Shown piece after piece: positions 19,248-27,322 of a DNA stretch of 47,993 nt (position 1 is its first letter; each line of letters begins with the position of its first letter). The position numbers and the translations under genes are program-made. Where the stretch lies: contig JAILBR010000070.1 in NCBI GenBank assembly GCA_024680795.1, positions 1 through 47,993 of the forward strand, given 5' to 3'. The notes under the pieces are model-generated. The model ran no database searches and was not told the origin of the DNA. It was given only the letters and a program-made list of their open reading frames with translations. Source of the stretch: Bacilli bacterium. GTDB lineage: Bacteria > Bacillota_I > Bacilli_A > RFN20 > CAG-826.

Positions 19248-19276
19248 TTGTTGATATAACGAGATTTTGATATCAT
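19248..19276 (+). promoter_or_regulatory. Promoter of rpsB
   Basis: TTGTTG (19248-19253), a 17-nt spacer and TATCAT (19271-19276). The predicted start near 19283 coincides with the first hairpin of the leader. Confidence 0.55.
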
Positions 19277-19282
19277 TAACAC

Positions 19283-19395
19283 GCTCTGTGTAAGCAGAGA
19301 CTACACACACCGCGGATTCAACTTCCATTGTCTCAGCAAAATTGCTGAGGGCAGGTTGTTCGAAACGGTGGAGGCAAAAACATAAGGAGGCTCAA
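19283..19395 (+). promoter_or_regulatory. Structured 5' leader of rpsB (candidate S2 autoregulatory RNA)
   Basis: The leader can form three elements. A hairpin CTCTG (19284-19288)/CAGAG (19295-19299) comes first. An outer 10-bp stem with G-U pairs joins CTTCCATTGT (19322-19331) to ACGGTGGAGG (19365-19374). Inside it is a 7-bp hairpin CTCAGCA (19332-19338)/TGCTGAG (19343-19349). A strong AAGGAGG (19384-19390) follows just downstream. This layout fits a ribosomal-protein leader in which S2 binding would affect ribosome-binding-site access. That role is inference. Confidence 0.55.
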
Positions 19396-20475
19396 ATGAG
19401 CGAAGAAAAGAAAGAAGTCGTGGCAGAACAAGAAGTTGCTGCTACACCAGAAACTGCTAATCCAATGGAAGCAGTTATGCATGATCCTGATGCACCAGTT
19501 ATCACAATGAAGAAATTACTCGAAGCTGGCGCTCACTTCGGACATCAAACAAGACGTTGGAACCCAAAGATGAAGAAATACATCTATGGTGCTCGTAACG
19601 GTGTCTACATCATCAATTTACAAAAGACTGTAGACTTAGTCACAGTTGCATATGCAGCTATGAAAGAAATCGTCGCAGCAGGCGGCAAAGTTCTCTTTGT
19701 TGGAACTAAAAAACAATGCAAAGAAGCAGTGGAAGCTGAAGCATTACGTTCCGGTAGCTTCTACATCACTAACCGTTGGTTAGGTGGTACATTAACAAAC
19801 TTCAAGACCATTCAATCAAGAATCAGATTCTTAAAAGAACTTGAAAGAAGAGAAGAAGAAGGCGAACTCGACTTATTACCAAAAGTTGAAGCCGCTCAAT
19901 TAAGAAAAGAAAAAGAAAAGCTTGCTAAGAACTTAGAAGGCATCAAAGAAATGAGAAAGGTCCCTAACGCATTATTCGTTATCGATCCAAACATTGAACA
20001 CAACGCAGTTGCGGAAGCTAGAAAACTCAATATCCCAGTCTTTGGTATCATTGACACAAATAGCAACCCAGACTTAGTTGACTATGTCATCCCAGCAAAT
20101 GATGACGCAATCAGAAGCGTTGCTCTCATCTTAGCAGTTATCGCTGATGCTGTTGTTGAAGCAAAAGGTGGATTACCAGTTGTTGCTTATACAAAAGATG
20201 AAGGCGAAGATATCACTATGAAAGAAGTCATCAAACAAACTGACAAAGAAAATAGTGAAAAATTAGCAAGAATCCGTGCTGAAAGAGCGGCTAGACAAGA
20301 AGCTTATGAAAAAGAACAAGCTTTAAGACAAGCAAGCCATGATAAGGCACATCAAGTTGCTAAAGAACAAGAACAACTCGAAAAAGAAAAAGAAGCTAAG
20401 AAAGCTCAAAAACCTGAAAAGGTAGAAAAAGCTCCAAAGGCTGAAAAACAAGAAAAACCAGAGGAAAAGAAATAG
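19396..20475 (+). CDS. rpsB: 30S ribosomal protein S2, with long charged C-terminal extension
   Basis: S2 joins the 30S subunit late, near S1. The core has [31 protein letters not shown] and the [15 protein letters not shown] segment. At 359 residues the protein is ~100 longer than typical S2 (about 250). There is a ~35-residue acidic N-terminal extension and a ~90-residue C-terminal tail very rich in Lys, Glu, Gln and Ala that is likely helical or disordered. The start is ATG 19396 after AAGGAGG; an upstream in-frame codon at 19342 lies within the leader stem. tsf follows after 1 nt. Confidence 0.95.
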   Translation: MSEEKKEVVAEQEVAATPETANPMEAVMHDPDAPVITMKKLLEAGAHFGHQTRRWNPKMKKYIYGARNGVYIINLQKTVDLVTVAYAAMKEIVAAGGKVLFVGTKKQCKEAVEAEALRSGSFYITNRWLGGTLTNFKTIQSRIRFLKELERREEEGELDLLPKVEAAQLRKEKEKLAKNLEGIKEMRKVPNALFVIDPNIEHNAVAEARKLNIPVFGIIDTNSNPDLVDYVIPANDDAIRSVALILAVIADAVVEAKGGLPVVAYTKDEGEDITMKEVIKQTDKENSEKLARIRAERAARQEAYEKEQALRQASHDKAHQVAKEQEQLEKEKEAKKAQKPEKVEKAPKAEKQEKPEEKK

Positions 20476-20476
20476 T

Positions 20477-21349
20477 ATGGCAGAAGTCACAATCGAATTA
20501 ATCAAACAATTACGTGATCGCACCGGCGCTGGCTTAATGGATTGCAAAGGCGCATTACTCGCTAATGATGGCGATTTAGACAAAGCTACCGACTGGTTAC
20601 GTGAAAAAGGTTTAGCAAAAGCTGCTAAAAAAGCAGATAGAATTGCTGCTGAAGGTTTAGCTCTTGCTGTTACATGCCCAAAATGTGGCAAGACTGTTGT
20701 TCTTGAAGTTAACTGTGAAACAGACTTTGTTGCTAAAGGTGATGCTTTCCATAAATTAGTGGAAGATGTCGCATGGGTCATCTTAAAGAATGAACCAAAA
20801 GATGTCGAAGAAGCAAAAGCATTAACAACTGAATTATTCACAGATGCAACAGTGAAAATGGGTGAAAAATTCGACTTAAGAAGATTCACTATCTTCCAAA
20901 AAGAAGATCACACAATCGGTTCTTACATCCACATGGGTGGTAAGATTGCCGTTGCTGTTGTCTTAGACAATGCTGATGATGAAGTTGCTAAGCAAATCGC
21001 TATGCACATCGCAGCTAACAATCCACAATACGCTACAATGGCAGAAGTTCCAGCTGATGTCAAAGAACACGAATTACAAGTTCAAAGAGAAGCAGCTAAG
21101 AACGATGAAAAACTCGCTAACAAACCAGCTCAAGTTCTCGACAAGATTCTCGAAGGCAAAATCAACAAATACTTTGCAGAATTAACTCTTGAAGCTCAAC
21201 CATTCTTAATGGATGATAGCAAAACTGTTGGCCAATTCTTAAAAGAAAAAGGTGTCCAAGTTTTAAAATTTGTCCGTTATCAAGTCGGTGAAGGCATCGA
21301 AAAGAGAAAAGATGATTTCGCAAGCGAAGTCATGAGCCAAGCTAAATAA
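20477..21349 (+). CDS. tsf: Elongation factor Ts
   Basis: EF-Ts exchanges GDP for GTP on EF-Tu. The 290-residue protein has the N-terminal UBA-like domain (LRDRTGAGLMDCKGAL), the EF-Tu contact VNCETDFVA, GSYIHMGGKIAV and the C-terminal QPFLMDDSKTVGQ and VRYQVGEGIEK segments. Unusually, the loop before VNCETDFVA contains CPKCGK, a CxxC knuckle not found in model EF-Ts proteins. It is translated directly after rpsB and ends at a terminator. Confidence 0.96.
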   Translation: MAEVTIELIKQLRDRTGAGLMDCKGALLANDGDLDKATDWLREKGLAKAAKKADRIAAEGLALAVTCPKCGKTVVLEVNCETDFVAKGDAFHKLVEDVAWVILKNEPKDVEEAKALTTELFTDATVKMGEKFDLRRFTIFQKEDHTIGSYIHMGGKIAVAVVLDNADDEVAKQIAMHIAANNPQYATMAEVPADVKEHELQVQREAAKNDEKLANKPAQVLDKILEGKINKYFAELTLEAQPFLMDDSKTVGQFLKEKGVQVLKFVRYQVGEGIEKRKDDFASEVMSQAK

Positions 21350-21362
21350 TTTATTCATTAAA

Positions 21363-21390
21363 AGAGACACAATTTTGTGTTTCTTTTTTT
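21363..21390 (+). terminator. Terminator between tsf and pyrH
   Basis: AGAGACACA (21363-21371) pairs with TGTGTTTCT (21376-21384) across a 4-nt loop, followed by T residues to 21390. The pyrH Shine-Dalgarno AGGAGG begins at the next base, so pyrH depends on read-through or an unseen promoter. Confidence 0.85.
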
Positions 21391-21403
21391 AGGAGGAAAA
21401 GCT

Positions 21404-22123
21404 ATGTATAAACGTATCTTACTCAAACTTAGTGGCGAAGCACTTGATGAGAAAAACTCTGATAGTATTTTCGACGCTAACTCAGTTAAATCTATTTGTG
21501 AAAAAATCAAAGCACTTCATGATGGTGGATTAGAAATTGCCATTGTCATTGGTGCTGGTAATATTTGGAGAGGCAAAATTGCCGATAAACTAAGCCTAGA
21601 AAGAGTTCCAGCTGACTTTATGGGTATGCTTGGAACAGTGATCAACGCAATCGGCATGAGTGGTGCTTTAAAGGCTATCGGGGTGGAAAGTATCGTCTTT
21701 TCTGCTCTTCCAAGCATTAAAGGTGTGACATTTGACTACGATGCTGATAAAGTTAAAGAAGAGTTATCTCAAGGAAAAATATGTTTCCTTGCTGGCGGTA
21801 CTGGAAAACCATTCTTCACAACCGATACAGCAGCAGCTTTAAGAGCAATTGAAACTAACTGTGACGCTATTTTGATGGCGAAAAATGGAGTTAAGGGTGT
21901 TTATGATAAAGACCCATCTAAATATCCAGATGCAAAGTTCTTACCAGTTGTTACTTATCAACAAATGAAGGATATGAACATCCAAATCATGGATCAATCC
22001 GCTGTTGAACTCATCGAAAAATCAGATATCGAAATACTTGTCTTCTCAATGCAAGATGTGGAGAATTTCCAAAAAGCTGCTCGAGGAGAAAATGTAGGAA
22101 CTATCTGCAAAAAGGAGCTATAA
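21404..22123 (+). CDS. pyrH: UMP kinase
   Basis: PyrH phosphorylates UMP to UDP in pyrimidine nucleotide synthesis. The 239-residue amino-acid-kinase-fold protein shows RILLKLSGEAL, IVIGAGNIWRG, GTVINAIGMSGAL, FLAGGTGKPFFTTDTAAALRA and AKNGVKGVYDKDP. The start is ATG 21404 after AGGAGG; upstream in-frame codons fall in the terminator. It is followed by frr after 3 nt, the conserved order. Confidence 0.96.
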   Translation: MYKRILLKLSGEALDEKNSDSIFDANSVKSICEKIKALHDGGLEIAIVIGAGNIWRGKIADKLSLERVPADFMGMLGTVINAIGMSGALKAIGVESIVFSALPSIKGVTFDYDADKVKEELSQGKICFLAGGTGKPFFTTDTAAALRAIETNCDAILMAKNGVKGVYDKDPSKYPDAKFLPVVTYQQMKDMNIQIMDQSAVELIEKSDIEILVFSMQDVENFQKAARGENVGTICKKEL

Positions 22124-22126
22124 AAT

Positions 22127-22672
22127 ATGGATGCTTATGCATTAGAAGCCAAAGAAAAGATGGCAAAAACAACCGAAAATTTACGTGCTAGCTTAGCTAC
22201 TCTCCGTACCGGAAGAGCGTCACCAAGCATGCTTAACGCTATTGAAATTGACTACTATGGTTCACCTACACCAGTCAACCAAATCGCTTCCATCAGCGTG
22301 CCAGAACCAAGACAACTTCTCATTAAACCTTACGATAAGAATGATGTGAAGGCTATCGTTGCTGCAATCAATGCAAGTGACTTGGGCATTAATCCTATTA
22401 ATGAAGGCGTTCAAATCAGATTGATGATTCCTGTTCTTACTGAAGAAAGAAGAAAAGAGATTGTTAAACAAGCTCGTAAATATGCAGAAGAAGCTAAAGT
22501 AGCAGTAAGAAATATCCGTAGAGATTATATGGAAATTCTTAAGATTGATGACTCATATTCTGAAGATCTTCAAAGAAGAGCACAAGACGATATTCAAAAA
22601 GTCACTGATGAAGCAGTCAAAAATATCGATGCTATCCTTCAAGAAAAAGAAAAAGAAATTATGGCTATCTAA
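22127..22672 (+). CDS. frr: Ribosome recycling factor
   Basis: RRF splits post-termination ribosomes with EF-G. The 181-residue, largely helical protein contains LATLRTGRASPSML, YYGSPTPVNQIASISVPEPR, LLIKPYDK and the LTEERRKEIVKQARKYAEEAKVA core split across both arms. Length is typical (185). A GGAGC site lies in the pyrH end. Its stop is inside a 7-bp hairpin. Confidence 0.97.
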   Translation: MDAYALEAKEKMAKTTENLRASLATLRTGRASPSMLNAIEIDYYGSPTPVNQIASISVPEPRQLLIKPYDKNDVKAIVAAINASDLGINPINEGVQIRLMIPVLTEERRKEIVKQARKYAEEAKVAVRNIRRDYMEILKIDDSYSEDLQRRAQDDIQKVTDEAVKNIDAILQEKEKEIMAI

Positions 22673-22742
22673 GCTGCCTTTAAGAGCTTAGGTTTCTATT
22701 TAGAAAAAAATCACATTAAAGAGTGCGCTTAGGCGCGCTTTT
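22669..22742 (+). terminator. Two hairpins after frr, the second a terminator
   Basis: The first hairpin, CTAAGCT (22669-22675)/AGCTTAG (22685-22691), includes the frr stop. The second, AGTGCGC (22722-22728)/GCGCGCT (22733-22739), has a TTAG loop, flanking A residues and a following TTTT, and is the likely terminator. The uppS -10 box starts 4 nt later. Confidence 0.75.
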
Positions 22743-22745
22743 GTG

Positions 22746-22751
22746 TATACT
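22746..22751 (+). promoter_or_regulatory. -10 box of uppS, leaderless start
   Basis: TATACT lies 8 nt before the uppS ATG at 22760, so the transcript should start at or next to the start codon. No good -35 is visible because the terminator hairpin occupies that position. Confidence 0.5.
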
Positions 22752-22759
22752 AGAATATC

Positions 22760-23488
22760 ATGGGAAAATATCAAGAAGTCAAACTAACACACGTCGCCTT
22801 CATTATGGATGGCAATGGCCGTTGGGCCAAAAGAAGAGGGCTGCCTCGTCATTTAGGGCATAAAGCTGGTTGTGAGAGAATTATCGAGATTTATGAGGAG
22901 TGTCTCGCTCAGGATATCAAAGTTATGTCTCTATATGCTTTTTCAACTGAAAACTGGAATCGTCCAAAAGGTGAAATTAATCACTTATTTAAGTATCTCG
23001 AAATCTTCTTTAAGAAAGAGATTAACCGTATCGTTCGTGATGGAGCGGTCGTTCGTACTTCAGGAGATTTATCTAGATTACCAGAAAAAACACAAGCGAT
23101 TATCGCTGATGCAAAAGAAAAGACTAAGAACAACAATAAGTTTTACTTTAATATTTGCTTAAATTATGGTGGAAAAGCCGAAATCGTTAGAGCCGCTCAA
23201 GGCATCGCTCAGGATTATAAAGAAGGCAAGTTTGCTTTAGAAGATATTACCGAAGATTTATTTGAAAATTATTTATATACTGCCGGTTTACCGCCAGTGG
23301 ATTTACTTATCCGTACTTCTGGTGAACTTAGAACTAGTAACTATATGCCATGGCAACTCGCATATGCCGAATTCATTTTCCCAGTTACAACATGGCCAGA
23401 TTTTACCAAAGAAGAATTTAGAAAATGTATAGATGAATATTATCGAAGGAACAGGAGGTTTGGAGGTATCAATGACAAAGAAAGTTAA
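22760..23488 (+). CDS. uppS: Undecaprenyl diphosphate synthase
   Basis: UppS adds cis-isoprene units to farnesyl diphosphate to make the C55 carrier for cell-wall glycans. The 242-residue protein has FIMDGNGRWAKRRGLPRHLGH with Asp17, YAFSTENWNRP, LNYGGKAEIV, and the substrate-binding DLLIRTSGELRTSNYMPWQ and AYAEF segments. Presence of uppS suggests that a wall or wall-like polymer is made. No Shine-Dalgarno precedes the ATG. Its end overlaps cdsA by 17 nt. Confidence 0.96.
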   Translation: MGKYQEVKLTHVAFIMDGNGRWAKRRGLPRHLGHKAGCERIIEIYEECLAQDIKVMSLYAFSTENWNRPKGEINHLFKYLEIFFKKEINRIVRDGAVVRTSGDLSRLPEKTQAIIADAKEKTKNNNKFYFNICLNYGGKAEIVRAAQGIAQDYKEGKFALEDITEDLFENYLYTAGLPPVDLLIRTSGELRTSNYMPWQLAYAEFIFPVTTWPDFTKEEFRKCIDEYYRRNRRFGGINDKES

Positions 23489-24584
23489 TCAAACTCAAAC
23501 TCAAGACGTCTCAAAAAAAGAGACAAAACAAAGACAAACCAACACCAAAACTCAAGAAGTCCCTACCCATCAACATCATCTCAGTAAGAATGAACTTAGC
23601 AAGTCGGCAAAAAGTTCAATGCTCACTAGAATTATTTCGGCAATAGTGGGCCTTGCTATTCTCGTTCCATCTGTGTTTTTGGGTGATTGGATTTATTTTG
23701 CGTTTATTACCATCGCTCTCGGATTCGCATGTTGGGAAATTTTAGGATGTGCCAATAAGAGGACTTGGCTCATCTTTGTTGTCTATTTTATCTTTATTGC
23801 GATGATCGCCTATTGGCCAATGTTTAGACAACTATTAATCAATGGTTTCACTTTGGGAAAGATTGATAATTATTATCAAAGCATTTATCTATCGGTCATC
23901 ATCATTCTGATTGGTGTCTTCCTCTTATTCGGTTTAACTGTTATTTATAAGGATTTCACTGTCTTAGATGCGTGTTTCTTAATCGCTATGGGTATCTTAA
24001 TTGGATTTGGTTTCCAATGCTTATTCTTCTTAAGATATTTCCCTAACGTTTATTTTGGAACCGGTACCGAAGGATCTTTAGTATTCACTGTTGATAACAC
24101 GATTAAACCAAGTTTACTTATCATCTTCATAATTGTCACTACATTCTTAACTGATACAGGCGCATATTTCGTCGGTGTCTTCTTTGGCAAGAACAAGATG
24201 AATGAGAGAATCTCTCCTAAGAAGACTTGGGAAGGATTCGTTGGAGGTATTGTTATTTCATTCTTAGTCAGCTCAGGCATCGCTTTAGCCTTTGCCGCTG
24301 GTGGATATCCAATCTTACCAATTTTTGATTTACAACACTGGTACTACATTTTAATTATTTGTATTTTAATCCCTCTATTTGCGACATTAGGAGACTTCGT
24401 TTTCTCCTCTGTTAAAAGATATTGGGGTATTAAAGACTATGGAAAATTAATTCCAGGTCATGGTGGAGTTCTCGATCGTTTAGATTCAATCTTCTTCTCG
24501 GTCATCATCTCCTCAATCTTTGTATTCATGCTCTATTCTTTAAACGACGCTGGAGCTGTCAACTGGGCACAATTCTTAGTGTAA
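23472..24584 (+). CDS. cdsA: Phosphatidate cytidylyltransferase CdsA
   Basis: CdsA makes CDP-diacylglycerol from phosphatidate and CTP. The C-terminal signature DTGAYFVGVFFGKNKM, SPKKTWEGFVGG and HGGVLDRLDSIFF is complete. The 370-residue protein has about eight membrane segments. It is longer than usual (about 260-300) because of a ~50-residue polar N-terminal extension rich in Gln, Thr and Lys. The start is ATG 23472, preceded by two GGAGG motifs inside the uppS end; an upstream in-frame ATG at 23433 lacks one. Confidence 0.93.
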   Translation: MTKKVNQTQTQDVSKKETKQRQTNTKTQEVPTHQHHLSKNELSKSAKSSMLTRIISAIVGLAILVPSVFLGDWIYFAFITIALGFACWEILGCANKRTWLIFVVYFIFIAMIAYWPMFRQLLINGFTLGKIDNYYQSIYLSVIIILIGVFLLFGLTVIYKDFTVLDACFLIAMGILIGFGFQCLFFLRYFPNVYFGTGTEGSLVFTVDNTIKPSLLIIFIIVTTFLTDTGAYFVGVFFGKNKMNERISPKKTWEGFVGGIVISFLVSSGIALAFAAGGYPILPIFDLQHWYYILIICILIPLFATLGDFVFSSVKRYWGIKDYGKLIPGHGGVLDRLDSIFFSVIISSIFVFMLYSLNDAGAVNWAQFLV

Positions 24585-24585
24585 T

Positions 24586-25734
24586 ATGAAAATCTGTTTA
24601 TTAGGTGCTTCTGGTTCTATCGGTACCCAAACGATAGATGTTATCAATAAGAATCCTGACGATTTTGAGTTAGTGTCTTTTTCCGTGGGAAATAGAACGA
24701 GATGTATATCTAATATTCTTAAAAAACACCCTTCCGTCACCCATGTTTATCTAAGTGACAACGTTAAGAAAAAACAATATCAAAAGAAGTTTCCTAAAGT
24801 CACATTCTATAGTGAAGTAGACGGGCTCTGTCGCATTATTGAAGAAAGCGATAATGAAATGGTTGTTAATGCTTTAGTTGGATTTGTGGGTTTAGTACCA
24901 TCGGTTTTTTCCTTAGAACATAATAAACTTCTCGCTCTTGCTAATAAGGAATCCTTAGTAGTGGGAGGGGAACTAATCAATAAGCTATTAGAAGAAGGAA
25001 AAGGTAAACTTTATCCAATCGACAGCGAGCATTCCGCTTTATGGAAATGCTTAAAAGTTAGTGATGAACATGTTAAAAAATTATATCTCACTGCTTCTGG
25101 TGGCGCTTTTAGAAAATTATCTTTAGAAGAACTTGAAAACGTTACCCCAGAAGATGCTTTAAAACATCCTACTTGGAAGATGGGTAATAAAATAACTATC
25201 GATTGCGCAACGATGATGAATAAGGCTTTTGAACTCATTGAAGCTTATTATCTATTTGGTTATAAAAGCGATAAATTAGGTGTCACCTTACATGATGAAT
25301 CCTATTTACATTCTTATGTCGAATATGAAGAAGGATATTTTAGGGGAGAAATCAATAAACCAGATATGCGTAATCCAATCAAGTTTGCATTATATCAAGG
25401 TTCGGTTCCTTTCGATACTAGAGTATTTAATGATTTAGCGGATTTAAAAGGTTTACATTTCCATGAATTTGATATAAAGAGATATCCAATCGTTAGATTT
25501 GCTGATGTTGTCATCTCTAATGGTGGAACTTATGGGGCCATTATTAATGCCAGTAATGAAATCGCAGTAAATGCCTTTTTACGTCATAGAATCCCATTTT
25601 TAATGATTGATGAAATTGTTTCTAAATCGGTTGAGAATATGAAAAAGATTGATGATCCATCTTTAGATGATTTATTAGAAGTGGACATGGAGACACGTTT
25701 ATATGCCTCAAAACTAGTGGAGGAATGTAAATAA
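24586..25734 (+). CDS. dxr: 1-deoxy-D-xylulose 5-phosphate reductoisomerase
   Basis: Dxr commits carbon to the MEP isoprenoid pathway, feeding UppS. The 382-residue protein has the NADPH-binding CLLGASGSIGTQTIDVI, the LANKESLVVGG motif, the metal and substrate motif IDSEHSALWKCL, LTASGGAFR and NASNEIAVNAFLR. It is one base after cdsA and overlaps rseP by 1 nt. Its presence indicates the MEP rather than the mevalonate pathway. Confidence 0.96.
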   Translation: MKICLLGASGSIGTQTIDVINKNPDDFELVSFSVGNRTRCISNILKKHPSVTHVYLSDNVKKKQYQKKFPKVTFYSEVDGLCRIIEESDNEMVVNALVGFVGLVPSVFSLEHNKLLALANKESLVVGGELINKLLEEGKGKLYPIDSEHSALWKCLKVSDEHVKKLYLTASGGAFRKLSLEELENVTPEDALKHPTWKMGNKITIDCATMMNKAFELIEAYYLFGYKSDKLGVTLHDESYLHSYVEYEEGYFRGEINKPDMRNPIKFALYQGSVPFDTRVFNDLADLKGLHFHEFDIKRYPIVRFADVVISNGGTYGAIINASNEIAVNAFLRHRIPFLMIDEIVSKSVENMKKIDDPSLDDLLEVDMETRLYASKLVEECK

Positions 25735-27308
25735 TGATTGTGCTATATATCCTCCTATTTATCTTTTGCCTTTCCGTTCTCATCATGATTCATGAGTTAG
25801 GTCATTTATTAACCGCAAAAATGTTTAAGGTGTATTGCTTTGAATATGCGATTGGTTTTGGACCTAAATTATTTTCTTTTAAAAGAAAAGGCGGAGAAAC
25901 TGCTTTCTCATTAAGGGCTATTCCTTTTGGCGGCTTTGTCTCCATGTATGGGGAAGCTGAAACTGTTCCTGAAGGATTAGAAATCGATCCTTCTAGAAGC
26001 TTATTAGCAATTAAGAGATGGAAAAGAGCAATCATTATGGTGGCTGGTGTCACGATGAATTTCCTTCTCGCTTTAGTGGTGTTCTTTATTTATGAAATTG
26101 CTTTCCCAGCAATGACTCCTCATTATAGTCATGTCAGTGTTAATAATCCTTCTTTGGCTTACGAAGTCGGACTTAGAACTGGCGATTTAGTTTATTCATC
26201 AGTCTCCACTCCAGAAGATCGCTCTTATGTTTTATATAATAGCGAAACTATCATTACTTATTCGGATAACACGACAAAGACCGGCTATTTTGGCTTTGAC
26301 TATGGTTCAATTACCCTTAAAGATACCGCTTTAGTTAACCGTACAGTGGCCTATCCAGTTAAGGCTAACGGAGCGCTTAATATCACAGCTTATACCGAAA
26401 AGACTGTTACAGAAATATTAGCCGCTACTGACTTAGATGAAACTACAGTTTATAAGACCAGTGGTTATATCAGTGCAATCGGTGTGAATAAAGATAAAAA
26501 AGCAGTGCAATATTTAATCACACAAGATTTTACTGATGAAAAACCAATCTTAGTGGAAAATCCATATGACAATGATGATGAATATAATAAATTCATTCAT
26601 TTTAGTGTCGGTGAAAAGCTCACTGTTATCGGTAATATGGATTTATCGAGAACAAAATATAAATGTATTACAGTCAAAGAAAAGAACTACGTGATTAATA
26701 CGCCAGATTTTGCGACTGGTAACTTATTAAAGAAACCTTCTACTGGGGCTACACCAACAAAAATAACATTTAATGTTACCAAAGTTGATAAGAACGATAA
26801 GAGTGTTTTAACTAACTATACATTTATAGACCAAGAACTTGTTCTTGATGGTGATTATTATAAGTTAAAGAACAACGTTGGACTTAACATGCAAATCGAA
26901 GAGAATTGGCATGATTTCGGCACCGCCATTAAGAATACGTTTGTCGACTTTGGTGATGGAGCAGTAGTCATCTTTAAGAGCCTTGGTATGTTATTAACTG
27001 ACGCAAATAGTTGGAAAGATGTCAGTGGTCTTATTGGTATTGGAGTTATTTCCACTCAAGTATTAGAACAAAACGGACTTGGCCAATTCTTAAGACTATG
27101 GGCCCTTATTTCTGTTAACTTAGGTATCGTTAACTTATTACCTTTCCCTGGGCTTGATGGATGGCAATTACTTGTCCTCGTTGTTGAGGGAATATTTAGA
27201 AAAGAAATCCCGGCTAAGGTCAAGAGTTGGGTTTCAATTGTTGGAATCGCATTATTATTCGCGCTAATGATTGCTATTTTAATCAAAGACATCATCACAT
27301 TTATTTAA
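25734..27308 (+). CDS. rseP: Site-2 intramembrane metalloprotease RseP (RasP)
   Basis: RseP/RasP proteases cut membrane-embedded substrates such as anti-sigma factors and leftover signal peptides. The zinc motif HELGH (20-24) lies in the first membrane segment and the third ligand in NLLPFPGLDGWQLL (about 467-480). The C-terminus has further membrane segments. At 524 residues it is ~100 longer than usual. The region between the second membrane segment and the C-terminal helices (about 130-400) is expanded and only weakly PDZ-like (SLAYEVGLRTGDLVYS). Order dxr-rseP is conserved; proS, usually next, is missing before polC. Confidence 0.9.
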   Translation: MIVLYILLFIFCLSVLIMIHELGHLLTAKMFKVYCFEYAIGFGPKLFSFKRKGGETAFSLRAIPFGGFVSMYGEAETVPEGLEIDPSRSLLAIKRWKRAIIMVAGVTMNFLLALVVFFIYEIAFPAMTPHYSHVSVNNPSLAYEVGLRTGDLVYSSVSTPEDRSYVLYNSETIITYSDNTTKTGYFGFDYGSITLKDTALVNRTVAYPVKANGALNITAYTEKTVTEILAATDLDETTVYKTSGYISAIGVNKDKKAVQYLITQDFTDEKPILVENPYDNDDEYNKFIHFSVGEKLTVIGNMDLSRTKYKCITVKEKNYVINTPDFATGNLLKKPSTGATPTKITFNVTKVDKNDKSVLTNYTFIDQELVLDGDYYKLKNNVGLNMQIEENWHDFGTAIKNTFVDFGDGAVVIFKSLGMLLTDANSWKDVSGLIGIGVISTQVLEQNGLGQFLRLWALISVNLGIVNLLPFPGLDGWQLLVLVVEGIFRKEIPAKVKSWVSIVGIALLFALMIAILIKDIITFI

Positions 27309-27322
27309 AGGAGGGGCGAAAG

